The notes under the pieces are model-generated. The model searched no databases and was not told the DNA's origin. It was given only the letters and a program-made list of their open reading frames with translations. From Polychytrium aggregatum (taxonomy: Eukaryota > Chytridiomycota > Chytridiomycetes > Polychytriales): a stretch of DNA of 64,000 bases. The translations under genes and the position numbers were made by a program. Below, in pieces: positions 22,309 through 32,478 of this stretch. The stretch is taken from positions 1-64,000 of the forward strand of contig NW_026516347.1 of assembly GCF_025602895.1 (NCBI RefSeq), read 5' to 3'. Positions within the stretch are counted from its first letter, which is position 1, and the number at the start of each line of letters is the position of its first letter.

Positions 22309-25300
22309 TTACGACAGGCGCTGGAGCGGCCGCGAGGTCCTCTGGAAAAAGGCATAGCCCAGGATCAGAAAGCACAGTCCGATGATGACGTTTGCGAGGA
22401 TGCACATCCATTTGTCTGGGTTGTTCAAGTTGTGGTCTTGGACGATGTAGTCGCCGCTCGTGAAGCAAGTGGGCCCTGGATTGGTGATATTGGCGCTGCA
22501 CATGTTGAAGGTTAGACCACTGAACTCGTTTTGGTTCAGGGCCTTGTTGGAGTACGAGATGATGGAGATCCTGTTTGGGGTGGCGGTGGTGAACATTCTC
22601 AGCCAAACTGAAGGCAGACCCGAGCCCGGACGGTCTGCGGCCCCACATGTGCGGGAGAACAGCTCGCTTTGACTGCGAGACTCGAGTTGGAACTGCGGGA
22701 TGCGAGGAGGAATCACTCTGGAACATACCATTGAATCCTTGAACCGCATGGCCACACGATAGAGAAGGCGCCCGCCAGAGTCGCACGGTTTAGGTAACAA
22801 AATGAAAGCGGGCTATTAGCAGGGTACACCAGCGCACAACTTAACCACAGCTACCTCGAAGCGAGATAGACTGGAACGAGATGGCCTCGCCCGATTGGTT
22901 TGGAGTGCACTGAACACTCCCTCTCCTGCTGCCCCGCACTCACCATCGAAAGACGACCGGGACGTTATCCAGGTTCAGCAGTTGACCGCCAAAGAGGAGA
23001 AAGATGGTGATCGTCAAGGGACCGATGATCTGGGCGACAGTCAAGTTTGGTGAGGCGCTACCCATCATCAGCCCCAGGGCGTTGGCGACATTCGAATGGA
23101 CCACCAGAATCAGGAGAAACGTAAAGTAGTTGGCTGCCAGTGGCTGCAGTCCGACCATCCAGTAAACAGGAAGCTGGATTGGGTATATGTGGAGTTGGCG
23201 GTCAGTGGTGGTTGGCTCCCTTGCCGTATCCATCTGCTCGACCACGGTCAGTCCCCGCCAAGGCTTTCGTTGTCGATCGATACTCACCGCCAGAATCAGC
23301 ACGCCAATAAACACCTGCGGCCAGGTCGATATGACCTTGGCGATATAGGCGGCGCTGGCCCTGTATGCTCCTGAGGCGCGCTCGCGCTTGATGATCTCTC
23401 GCTGTTCAATGAACTTTGGGAGACTCGGCATCACCACACCTGTCCAAGAGAGCCAGCATTCGGTATCAGCGCCGAAGCGTGGGAAAACATTCTCTAGTGA
23501 TGATGGCGACACTTACCGAAGGCTGTATGGTCAGCGGCGATGAATCGAGCAGGGTTCGTTCGGAAGTCGTGGGCGGGTTGGATCCATTTGGGATGAGCAG
23601 ACCGATTAGATTGGCAAAGTAAACAAGCGGAAACAAGAGACAACAATAAGTCGTGGTGAGACAGACCTGCCGTCGGTCACCAGCAGCAGCAGCATAAACT
23701 CGAGGTTTGTCCCAAGGTGCTGACAGGCCAAACCCCGATAACGGGGAACAACCCATGCATCGAGTTGCTTACGGACCCGCCTCCCGCGCTGCGATACATA
23801 CTCTGGTTGATGCACATGAAGAACAGCACACCGCCGCGGTTCTGGGCCCCGGCCGAATCGAGTGTCACCTTGAAGTAGATGAATCCCATGAAAAGCTGCG
23901 GCAACGAACAACGATACCGCCTGTTAACAGTCGCTCAGAGCGACAAATGCTGTACTGCCGACATGCACGCCACAATCTCCACGCCATTGCCTACCATCAT
24001 GATGATGCCCTGGCCAAAGGTGGCTCCGAGAGTGGCCTTGTCTCGCGAGACCTCCTGCAGGTTGCGGCGAAGCAGGATGCCCAGCTCTCGGAACCAGTTG
24101 GGAGGCAAGCGATCGACGGGAGTTTCGATGCCGACTTCGGAAGGCACATTGGTGTTCATGCGGGTTCGCCTTGTCTCCCAAGCCTGCTGGAACTTTTCGA
24201 TGCGGGACTGGGACTGCTCCGAGAGCTCTGGTGTCCGCTGGTCAAGGGTGATGCTGTTAATCACGAAGGAAAGCAACAGCAGTATTAGTAGTAGTCAGCC
24301 ACATCATTCAAGTACCAAGCGACAGCCACTCCACACAACACAGGGCAGCCACCCACATGTCCATAAAAAAGTCCGAAGGATTGGTCTTATCGGGGAGGTG
24401 ATACCCGAGTTCATCAAAGTGCATCAGGGCAGCTACAATCAAAGCCCAAGGTTAGCAGATAGCAGATAGGCCGACCATACTCAAGTGTGCCGGTGCCGGA
24501 GACGGGCATCATCCATCACAAGGAAGGCAAGGCTCACCGGCGGTCGTGCCCATCCACAGAGTCTTGCCGACACTGAGGAGAATGACCTTGTCGAGCAGAT
24601 CCATAATGTCCGTTCGGGGCTGGTGAATGGTCATGACGACGAGCCAGTTGTGCTGCGTCGCAAGCTTCTTGATTGTTTCGACGATGTTGAAGGCCGTGAA
24701 GGCATCGAGACCCGAAGTGGGCTATTGGAAGCGAGCGGGCGGGCAAGAACCGGGAAACGAAACGGGGAAGATGGGCCATAAGCTGGACGGCTCTGTGTTT
24801 TCGACGCCGAGCGACCTGATGACGGGACAACCTTGTGGCCCTCACCTCGTCCAGAAAGAGAATGCTTGGGTAGTTCACGAGCTCGATGGCGATCGAGACA
24901 CGCTTGCGCTCGCCGCCCGAGATGCCTCTGCGAATCGTGTCGCCGATGATGGTGTCCTTGCACTTGAGCAGCCCGAGCTCCTGGATAATGGCGATCACGC
25001 GCTCGTGCCGCTGCTGGTGGGTCCAGGTTCTCGGGAGCCGCAGCTGCGCGGAAAACATGATGGTCTCGTAGACGGTGAGATTACGGAACATGACGTCGTC
25101 CTGCTCGACATAGGCGCACATGTTTCGCCATTTCTTGGCCTCGCGCTCACGGCCGTTGACCAGAATGCTTCCCGACAGCTTGCCGACGTTGGCGATTCGG
25201 CCGGCCAGAACGTTGAGGAGCGAGCTCTTGCCGGCGCCTGGTTGGAAAGTAGGGGTGGGGTGGCCGGACGGTGGAGTGGGAATGTCGTGTATCGAGCGCG

Positions 25301-25671
25301 TGGGAAATGGTGGGAGATGGGATTGCGCACAGTAGAGCCATGGTCAGCGCAAAACATGGATGGTGGTCCAAGCGGCCGGGGAAAACGCAAATGCACGAAA
25401 TCACTCAGCTCTGGTTTTTGCACTTTTTTTCTTCTTTTCTTTGGGCTGGCTCTGAGTTACCTGATCCACCCATGATCGCCACAACCTCGCCGCTCTTGAC
25501 TTCGCCGGACATGGCTGTCAGGATGTGGCGCTCGTGCACCTTCTTGCCGATTTTGACGGGGACAGAGTAGTTGACGTCTTGCCAGCGCAGAGACCATTTG
25601 GGTGCCGAGCCGCCTGTGCTCGGATGCGGCGAGTCTGGAATCGGAACGGCGACCGAGTCGGGCTTTTCCAT
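22309..25671 (-). CDS. ABCG-family half-transporter
   Basis: Nine minus-strand exons give 619 aa in phase: 25671-25461, 25237-24846, 24721-24538, 24432-24357, 24253-23995, 23895-23802, 23439-23288, 23173-22944 and 22570-22309. The ATPase comes first: Walker A GGSGAGKSSLL (split by intron 1), signature RRGISGGERKRVSIAIEL, Walker B ILFLDEPTSGLD (split by intron 2), and the switch His in VVMTIHQPRTD. Six membrane segments follow. The last loop carries Cys and Asn-Xaa-Ser/Thr sites (SANITNPGPTCF) before the final helix, as in ABCG1/ABCG2. The order (ATPase then membrane) and the length are typical of dimerising ABCG exporters of lipids or xenobiotics. Substrate is not predictable. Confidence 0.9.
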
Positions 25672-25997
25672 GCTGCTGGTGTTCTATTGCAAAACGCGTT
25701 GGGTCTGAGGGGCGGGGAGAATAGGCTCGATGAATGGGCAGAGAATCTGGGACGTGACAGGGCCCTTCGATTTCCAGCCGACGCGGAGCGGAAGCCTCAT
25801 ATGAGGATTCGGCGGGAATGGGATGGTGGGGGGGGGAATCTCAGCCGTCTTCTATGCATGCAATAAAAGGGAAGAGAGTCAGGGGGATTCTGGCCCCAGC
25901 CGGGGAAGCACCATGGTCATGATTGGCAAGAGATTCTCCATTTATGCATCAGGGGTTTTTCCGTACACACAGAACAAGAAAATGGAAACCGCCTTTG
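25672..25997. other. Upstream region of the ABCG gene
   Basis: It presumably carries the ABCG promoter. A G run lies at 25829-25837. No gene is seen. Confidence 0.45.
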
Positions 25998-26302
25998 CAC
26001 TTTATTCAGAAAAAAAATGGGACAATATAGCCGTTTCCATGAACATGTAGTATGTGCTGTGCTTGCGTCAAGCAAAGCCACAAGAAATAAAACAGATCAC
26101 TTTGGCAGCCTCCGAGTGAAGACCGCCGGTCGCCCTCCGGTCTCCACAATCGACCTGCACACTGGTCTCGGAGTGCCAGCGATGGATGGTGCTCTTGGAC
26201 ACACTGGCGAATGGTCATGGCCAGCGCGCGATAACATTGGGTAACAAAATATTCGATGAATGGTCAAAAACCCGGGTGTCCCGTTTTTTATTGGATTGCC
26301 TT
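25998..26302 (-). mobile_element. 305-bp non-autonomous derivative of the Fanzor-mariner element
   Basis: Both termini are present: CACTTTATTCAG at 25998 and the GGACA/AAAAAACGGG type end finishing at 26302, next to TA at 26303-26304. The left flanking dinucleotide is TG. The left 170 bases equal the Fanzor end, including the coding tail CRSIVETGGRPAVFTRRLPK on the minus strand. The right about 130 bases equal the transposase start and its upstream sequence. Everything between is deleted, giving a MITE-like element. Confidence 0.9.
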
Positions 26303-27054
26303 TAACGGGCACGCCGCTGACAGTCGATTTCATATTTGGGTGGGAGGGGGTACGGAGGGCAATCACACCGTCGAGGAATCCACATTAGTTGTGAAGGCGA
26401 AATGGGTGTGTCTCGCTTTCGCAAGCATCTACCACGCTATTTGCAATCCAGGCCTCGCCTTGCACACGATGATCATGCTGCATGCCGAGGTTGTTGCATC
26501 ACAGCGCGGCGATGAGTGGGTCGTGTATTCGGAACCCAGAAAAGTGGCACGTCTGGTTCAAAACGGGGCGTCTCGTTTGGTTTTGGTAAACCTAATTAAT
26601 CGAACTTGGTTTGAAACGGAACACCTTCACACACGGATCGGTTGATGCTGATCGATCTGGCTGAGCGGCTTTGATCGGTACCCAAACCAGCGATATTGCT
26701 CTTTGTCCTGCGGCTTCCTCCCTCATCCCCAGGTATGTCTTCGTGCTCTGGCCTGCAGTGACTGCATCTGCAGCGGCACACCGGTCCCTGTAGTGCCCAC
26801 TTCACCGGGTGTGTGATATGATCCTACACGCTGTGTTTGAATGAGGCGATGGGTCCCACTGTTTATTCAACACATTGTATTTGCCATGGCCGGTCAGACA
26901 CAGGACTTTCAAAGACTCGATGCATTCGGTTGTGAACGAGGGACTGTCCCCCGCTCCCTAGCTGAGTAAGGGGAAGAGCGGATGGGTCCCACAACTGCCG
27001 CACTCAAAACGAACCCAACCCACTCAGAACCCGGCGGCGGTCTTACTGCCAGAC
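26303..27054. other. Intergenic region with a decayed transposon
   Basis: Apart from the relic listed separately I see nothing coding. The 3' end of the ZZ-finger gene abuts it. Confidence 0.45.
26440..26597 (-). mobile_element. Decayed Fanzor-end relic, second subfamily
   Basis: Minus strand bases near 26463-26489 encode ACSMIIVC, matching ARNMITVC of the Fanzor, and are identical over more than 25 bases to the relic near 38330. GTCTCGTTTGGTTTTGG at about 26570 resembles a worn right TIR. Confidence 0.5.
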
Positions 27055-30000
27055 TTAGCGAGAGTCGCCCTTCAGCTGGCGCTCGATGCTGTCAACGCAG
27101 ACAAGGGAAACCTCGCCACGCTTCTTGCCCGAGTCCTCGGCAAGCGCTTCGCGGATCGAACTGACCAAGTCGGCGGGCAGCTCTTCAGGGAAGCTGGTCT
27201 TACCCGACGCTCTGCTGTCGAGATCCAATCGGAGCAGGTTCCACCACAGCAACATCACCATGAGGAAGCGCTTGACCTGACCGATCGCGGCCACATGGGA
27301 CATGTCGCGAACGCCGGCCCAGTTGGTCTTGGTGTCGGGCTCAGTGGTCGCGGCACCAAGCAGACTCGCAACAAGCGGATCCTCGGGGGCAGCCGGCTGT
27401 GCAGCTGTGCCGACGGAAATGGCTCGGATTCGATGCAGCGGCTTGGATGCACTGTGAGGTCTGGAGGAGTGACATTGGTCGCACTCGTCAAAGTCGAGAC
27501 AGTCGAGGCAGTGCCACCGCGTCCGACCGGCTCCGATGCTTTGCTCGCATACATCGCAGTGATATTCGAGAGAACCGGCGTTGATCTTGAGAGCGCTGGA
27601 GCGGAGCGAGAGCAGCGAGGCCTCGATTTCGACAGGTGAGTGAACCAGGTTGGCCTTGGTATTACTGACGAGCACGCTCCAGTGGCTAAACTTGGGCGAT
27701 GTCGATTCTTCTGCTTTGTCCAGATCAAAGGGGGATGATACTGCGCTGGAGGTCGGGATGGCGAGTCCGAAGGTGGCTGCTGCTGCGGGGCTTCCAAAGC
27801 TCATTGGGCTAGAAGCCACCGCAGGCGAGGTGAGCCTTGCCGATCCTGGGGCACTACTACGACTTCTGGCGCCTCCTCTGGAACCAGATCCAAATGCCGC
27901 GCGAGGCGCTGCAGCCATGACTGGTCCACCAAAGGAAAATGCAGACGAGCCTAAAGGTATTTGCCCCAGCCCGCGCTTATATGGTGCCGAGTTCGCTGAG
28001 TAAAGCGTAGAGCCGAGTCCAAAATGTGCCTCGGGCCGAGGTACAGCCCAGCGGGGAAGCTTTGGCTCAGCGGGACGATGGGCTCGATCGATTGCCGGTC
28101 TGTTGAGAGTGGTTTTGGCCCTACCGAGATAGGCCGTTGCTCCCGAAGGCGACGGAACATTGAATCCAAAGGATAGATCGTCCTCGATGCGCGAGAGCAG
28201 ATGCGGCGAGGCCACCGATGTGTTGATGGCCTGATCGGCGGCCGTCTTGGTGACAGTCTTGAGCCACTCGTAGGCGAGCGCCTGCCCCATCATCGGCTCA
28301 TGCGCGAGCTCGACGGCAACGGTGGTGAGGGTCCCGTTGACCTTGAATCGCAGTCGGATCTTGAGCTCTTCGGCCGGCAGCTTGGAGATCACGTACAGCA
28401 CCATTTCGTCGCCGGCCGAGATGTCGCTGAGCACCGTGCCGGCAAAATCGACCTCGGAGACGTCCGGCACGTCAAAACCGCACTTTCCAACGGTTTTGAT
28501 GCGCTCGAGGGCCAGAACTTGGAGGCCGTCGAGAGACTGGGTTCCCAGGCGAGGGTGGTTGACGACAACCGCCTGTGCATCGACCGCGACTTTGCTAGGA
28601 CAATGGCGAACAGCCTGGATCCACGCAGAGAAGCCGCGCCGGAAGACTTTGCTGAGACCCTCGTCGCCGGGCGCGAGAGCCTTCATCGAAAGCAGGGCAG
28701 GGACAGTGCCCAGCAGCGAAGCCACCTTGGAGGCACACTCCTGGTCGACCCAGGCGCCAAATCCCGTCACCACGCCGTTGCGGACATTGCAGGTGTCGAC
28801 GAGCGAGCGCACGGCGCGATAGCAGTACTCTTTGGAGCCATTGTGGCCGCCGTCGGTGTCAAAGTCGACAAAGGTCGTGGTGACGAGATCGCCGAGCTTG
28901 GTCTTGAGCCTGTTGGCCTCGGCAGTGTACACGGAGTGGAACTTTGTGACGGCATCGTTGAGGGGCACATCGAAGCTGGTTCCGCCAGAGGGCTTGAGGC
29001 CGCGAATGTCCTGGAGGATACGGCGAATCCGCGAGGCGACCGAATCGCTCCCAGAACCCGTTTTGGCAGTCTCGAGAGTGGCCAGATCGATCGCGGCATC
29101 CAGGTACTCACCCACAACAAAGGTCAGGGTGGTGTGCTTGATGACGCTGTGGTCAAAGGCAAAGAAGGCGTCCGTCCAGATGTCGTGGCGGCGAAGCAGG
29201 CCGCTCGACACCAGCAGCGGAATGGCCTCGAGTCGCTTGATCAGACGGGCCTCGGCGATCTTGTTGAAGCTTTCGCGCACGGTCTCGAAGGAGCCTGGGG
29301 TGGAAACCGCACGGGCACCGGTGCTGCCGGAAGAGTCCGAGAAGACCATGTTGAGAATGAGCCGGGTCGAGTTGTCGGCAAAGCTGGTTGCGCCCGGCGC
29401 CTTCAGCTTGAGACGGAGCAGCGAGTCATGGGTGCCCAGTCCAGGCATGGACACTGTCAGCTGGCCGGCGTCGCTTGGCTCCGGGACCCAGATTGTGGCC
29501 GAGGCCACGGGAGCAGGCGGCAGCTCGTTCGGGACGACGACAAAGTCGTCGAGATCGGGGTTGGTGATTTGAAGCCAGAACATCAGCGAGCAGGGCTTTG
29601 GCGGGAGCGTCTGCCATGTCTTGGAGAAGCCGATGGCGGCGGAATCGCGACGGATGCTGGTTTCGGTGACGGCAATGACGCTGGAGGAGCGGAGCTCGCT
29701 TTCGTTCAGGAGATGGCGGAAGGGCAGCGGCGACGACTCTGGCGAAAGCAGGGCCATGTGGCCCGGAGCATTCATCGACACCGAGAGAGTCGTCTCGCCA
29801 GACCGATGGCTGAACTGCGCCCACGGCAGAAAGACCATCAGCGGCAGCAGCTTGGTCGAGCCAATGTCGCTGGCGGCGGGATCGGTGCTCATGGCATCGT
29901 ACGAGTGAAGCGTGCGACACATGTAGCCGAGGATGACGCGGCCGCGGGAGGCGATGGGGCCGATCTCGACCTCGACGGCTTCGTCCGAGAGACTGGCACG

Positions 30001-30558
30001 GCCGGCGGTCTGGCCGGCATTGGGGTCGCTGAGAACGGCGGTGACGACGGCCTCGGCAGTCTGGCTATACGAGATGGTGGTGGAGATGTCGACCCACTTG
30101 TCGTCGACCCACTCGTGGAAGACCGTGGAGACCAGGTCCAGCGAGCCCTGCTGTGAGACCATGGTTTTGGCAACCTTGAGCTTGACGACCATGGACTCAC
30201 CTGGGTTGGGGTTGACAAACTCGCAGGTCTGGCGGACCAGAAGGCTTTGGTCGGAGGTCACAGAGAGATGGCACTCGATGGCCGACGGGTAGATCTCGGC
30301 GGGGGGTGTCGACGACCAGCCGGCGGTGGCAGCCGACGACAGCAAGACGGCATTCAGCGACGCATACGAGACGGCATTGGGCGGCGACAGATCGTCGCCG
30401 GGGCTTGGAGAGACCTGCGAGGCGAGAGCCAATGCAGGGTCTGGGACATCGTCGAGCCCGCGGAGGCTGCACAGGGCAACGTCGGTCTCGGTGCTGGATG
30501 AGAACAGGAACAGCCGGCTCTGTTGAGCGAGGGCGGACGAGTTGGCTTCCCACTTCAT
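27055..30558 (-). CDS. Large VWA-like protein with ZZ-type zinc finger
   Basis: A single uninterrupted exon gives 1167 aa from MKWEANSS. An in-frame ATG at 30597 would add 13 residues but lies about where transcription should start, 25-30 bases after a TATA box. About residues 1-420 are beta-rich and unrecognised. Residues about 440-640 resemble a von Willebrand A fold (FFAFDHSVI, LKPSGGTSFDVPLNDAV, TTTFVDFDTDGGHNGS). A Ser/Gly/Ala-rich linker follows. A ZZ finger (YHCDVCEQSIGAG, WHCLDCLDFDECDQCH and two distal His) sits at about 1000-1045. A helical C-terminal segment (VKRFLMVMLLWWNLLRLDLD) ends it. The ZZ and VWA combination suggests a ubiquitin- or chromatin-linked scaffold. Exact function is unknown. 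Confidence 0.75.
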   Translation of the reverse strand: MKWEANSSALAQQSRLFLFSSSTETDVALCSLRGLDDVPDPALALASQVSPSPGDDLSPPNAVSYASLNAVLLSSAATAGWSSTPPAEIYPSAIECHLSVTSDQSLLVRQTCEFVNPNPGESMVVKLKVAKTMVSQQGSLDLVSTVFHEWVDDKWVDISTTISYSQTAEAVVTAVLSDPNAGQTAGRASLSDEAVEVEIGPIASRGRVILGYMCRTLHSYDAMSTDPAASDIGSTKLLPLMVFLPWAQFSHRSGETTLSVSMNAPGHMALLSPESSPLPFRHLLNESELRSSSVIAVTETSIRRDSAAIGFSKTWQTLPPKPCSLMFWLQITNPDLDDFVVVPNELPPAPVASATIWVPEPSDAGQLTVSMPGLGTHDSLLRLKLKAPGATSFADNSTRLILNMVFSDSSGSTGARAVSTPGSFETVRESFNKIAEARLIKRLEAIPLLVSSGLLRRHDIWTDAFFAFDHSVIKHTTLTFVVGEYLDAAIDLATLETAKTGSGSDSVASRIRRILQDIRGLKPSGGTSFDVPLNDAVTKFHSVYTAEANRLKTKLGDLVTTTFVDFDTDGGHNGSKEYCYRAVRSLVDTCNVRNGVVTGFGAWVDQECASKVASLLGTVPALLSMKALAPGDEGLSKVFRRGFSAWIQAVRHCPSKVAVDAQAVVVNHPRLGTQSLDGLQVLALERIKTVGKCGFDVPDVSEVDFAGTVLSDISAGDEMVLYVISKLPAEELKIRLRFKVNGTLTTVAVELAHEPMMGQALAYEWLKTVTKTAADQAINTSVASPHLLSRIEDDLSFGFNVPSPSGATAYLGRAKTTLNRPAIDRAHRPAEPKLPRWAVPRPEAHFGLGSTLYSANSAPYKRGLGQIPLGSSAFSFGGPVMAAAPRAAFGSGSRGGARSRSSAPGSARLTSPAVASSPMSFGSPAAAATFGLAIPTSSAVSSPFDLDKAEESTSPKFSHWSVLVSNTKANLVHSPVEIEASLLSLRSSALKINAGSLEYHCDVCEQSIGAGRTRWHCLDCLDFDECDQCHSSRPHSASKPLHRIRAISVGTAAQPAAPEDPLVASLLGAATTEPDTKTNWAGVRDMSHVAAIGQVKRFLMVMLLWWNLLRLDLDSRASGKTSFPEELPADLVSSIREALAEDSGKKRGEVSLVCVDSIERQLKGDSR

Positions 30559-30621
30559 GGATGTGCGAGTTGCGAATGAAAAAAGAACGAGGGCCAAGCA
30601 AGCCGGGCGGCCGGCTGCCCG

Positions 30622-30631
30622 CTTTTATATT
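30622..30631 (-). promoter_or_regulatory. TATA box of the ZZ-finger gene
   Basis: Minus strand AATATAAAAG lies 64-73 bases before the chosen start codon. Confidence 0.5.
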
Positions 30632-30994
30632 CGGCGCCCTGGTGCTTCGCCACTCGGTATCAGGAGCTTCGACTCATGGTTGGTGGCGAGACGGAGGCTC
30701 AGCAGCAACAGCAGCAACAACAAGGAGCAGGGTATCGCGACGGCCTGGGTATGAGACTCTGTCGGTCCCGGATGGTGGGTCTCCGATGGCTCATGGCCCA
30801 TGTCTTGCTTCGCCCATGGAAGAGTTGGAGATAGGTCTGCGGGGCGGCTGTCGACGTGGCATGCAATCACTGGGACATGCAAACAGGCAATCCGCCAAGC
30901 CAGCCAGGCCCGGCCACTTTGACCACGCATCGCTTGCTACAAAACCCGCCGATCGTCCACCTGGAGGGCCCGCATCGCTTCCGTACCTGCCGCC
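30632..30994. other. Divergent intergenic region
   Basis: 363 bases lie between the ZZ-finger gene TATA box and the small membrane-protein gene. AGC/AAC trinucleotide repeats are present near 30700-30725. No gene is seen. Confidence 0.45.
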
Positions 30995-31363
30995 ATGTTG
31001 CCCCTCCTCCGCCATTTCCCGGCCTCGTTCAAGTCCGCAGCGACCCGGACCGCCTGCCTCCATTCCTCGGCCCCACGCAACTTCCGCCCGCCGCCCTTTC
31101 GGTTCGAGCAATACGTCAACGACCTGGGGCGATCGGCCCCGCTCGGCAGTCGGCTGCACATCTCCTACGGCATCGGCTGGGGCTCGCTGCTGCTGATCAA
31201 CACAGCCATTGCCGGGCTCGATGGGCAGAACAAGATCCTCGTGGCCGCAGCGTCGTGCTTCTTTGGCCCGCTCGTGACGCTCTATCTCGCCTTCACGACC
31301 TCGAGACACCGGCATCCATCGGATCTGGAGCGTCGTGTTTGGGAGCTCGAGCGGCGCTCCTAA
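30995..31363 (+). CDS. Small mitochondrial-type membrane protein
   Basis: A single exon of 122 aa. The N-terminus (MLPLLRHFPASFKSAATRTA) is Arg/Lys/Ser-rich without acids, a mitochondrial presequence. Two hydrophobic segments (ISYGIGWGSLLLINTAIAGL and ILVAAASCFFGPLVTLYLAF) make a hairpin, followed by a basic/acidic tail LERRVWELERRS. The family is not recognised. The TAA stop at 31361-31363 is shared with a transposon: TA is the target duplication and the final A is the first base of the element. The downstream flank after the second TA also begins with A, so the stop existed before insertion. The gene's own 3' UTR was displaced by 553 bases. Confidence 0.65.
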   Translation: MLPLLRHFPASFKSAATRTACLHSSAPRNFRPPPFRFEQYVNDLGRSAPLGSRLHISYGIGWGSLLLINTAIAGLDGQNKILVAAASCFFGPLVTLYLAFTTSRHRHPSDLERRVWELERRS

Positions 31364-31915
31364 AGTCAATCCAATAAAAAACGGGACACCCGTGATTTTG
31401 ACGATTGATCAAATATTTTGTTACCCAATGCAATCGCGCGCTGGCCATGACCATTCTGTGATTTGAATCAAGGGCGTCATTGTGGGAATCGCTTCCAGCT
31501 CAAGATGCGCTAGATGAGCACCACACCAAGTCCCAAGATCCATGAGTGCTCGGTGAACGAGTTCAACACATCCCAGGTATGCTCACCTTGTCGGGAAGCC
31601 AAGCGACTCGAGAAGGTCGAGCATCTTGATATCGAGAAACCACACTTTGTCCGGAGCTGTGCAAGCTGCCATACGCTGTGGGATCGAGACATCAATGCAG
31701 CCAGGAATATGATCTCGGTATGCCAGTCGATCATCGCCACAGGAGATCGACCGGGTGTATTCAAGACTGTGCTTCCCAAACCAACAAAACAAATAGATTG
31801 CCAACCAGGACGGGAAACAATCGCATGGCTTGCTCACTGGGGCCTACAGTCAGTCAGCGGGGTTCAGATATCTGAAGCCAGGAAGGAACTGTCCCGTTTC
31901 TTTCTGGATAGACTG
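31363..31915 (+). mobile_element. 553-bp internally deleted Fanzor-mariner element
   Basis: It is flanked by TA at 31361-31362 and 31916-31917. The two 26-bp ends match at 21 positions. The left end and about 90 bases after it match the transposase side of the 6992-10705 element. After a short unique stretch, 31514-31768 encodes a Fanzor tail: STTPSPK fused directly to VNEFNTSQVCSPC, then HFVRSCASCHTLWDRDINAARN. The zinc ligands and the RuvC-II and RuvC-III acids survive, but RuvC-I and the N-terminus are gone. The reading frame runs on to a stop inside the right TIR. Confidence 0.9.
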
Positions 31916-31917
31916 TA

Positions 31918-32478
31918 ATCCGCTGGCAAGGGCGGATACCAAGCAACCCAAGGGTCCGAGCCGCAGCATCCGGACGTTGCGAAAAGCATGCAGCCAATAG
32001 CACATACAGATTCATCAGACAGGGCAGAGCCCAGCAACAGCACCCCGCCCCTGCCATCGACAGAGACGCATCGCACGCGATCGCACATATGCTGTAATGG
32101 AAATCATTGGGTAACCGCTTTATAACGACGGCGAGTCGACAGAGATAGCAGTCGCCCGATGCGTCCGGCCAAGATACAGCCGCATTATGGGGGGGAAGGG
32201 AGGAGGGGTAAATGGGGTGGCGGGTTGGGAGATTAGCCGAATATACAAGCTCAACAGGTCGTGTAGCTGTTGTGAGGAAGGGGGCGCAAGACATAGTGTT
32301 TTGTGGTTCGCCGAAAAGAGAGCACCAAATAGGGCAGAGGGAAATAAGCCCCAAGGGGGGAGGGGCAGAGTGGAAGGCAGAGGGAATCTCCAGTTGATCC
32401 ACCACATGCCGCCGAGACGACGGCGGTGGCAGCTGCAAATCCCATGGGCTGGACAAATGGGCTTTAATCCGGCAAAGC
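31918..32478. other. Intergenic region
   Basis: 561 bases between the transposon derivative and the 3' end of the TMEM115 gene. A G run lies at 32189-32194. No gene is seen. Confidence 0.45.

Noticed and set aside
28201-30156. 651-codon open frame on the plus strand
   Set aside because: It is antisense to the ZZ-finger/VWA-like gene. Its His/Arg/Gly-rich translation matches no family, while the minus strand has a clear zinc finger.
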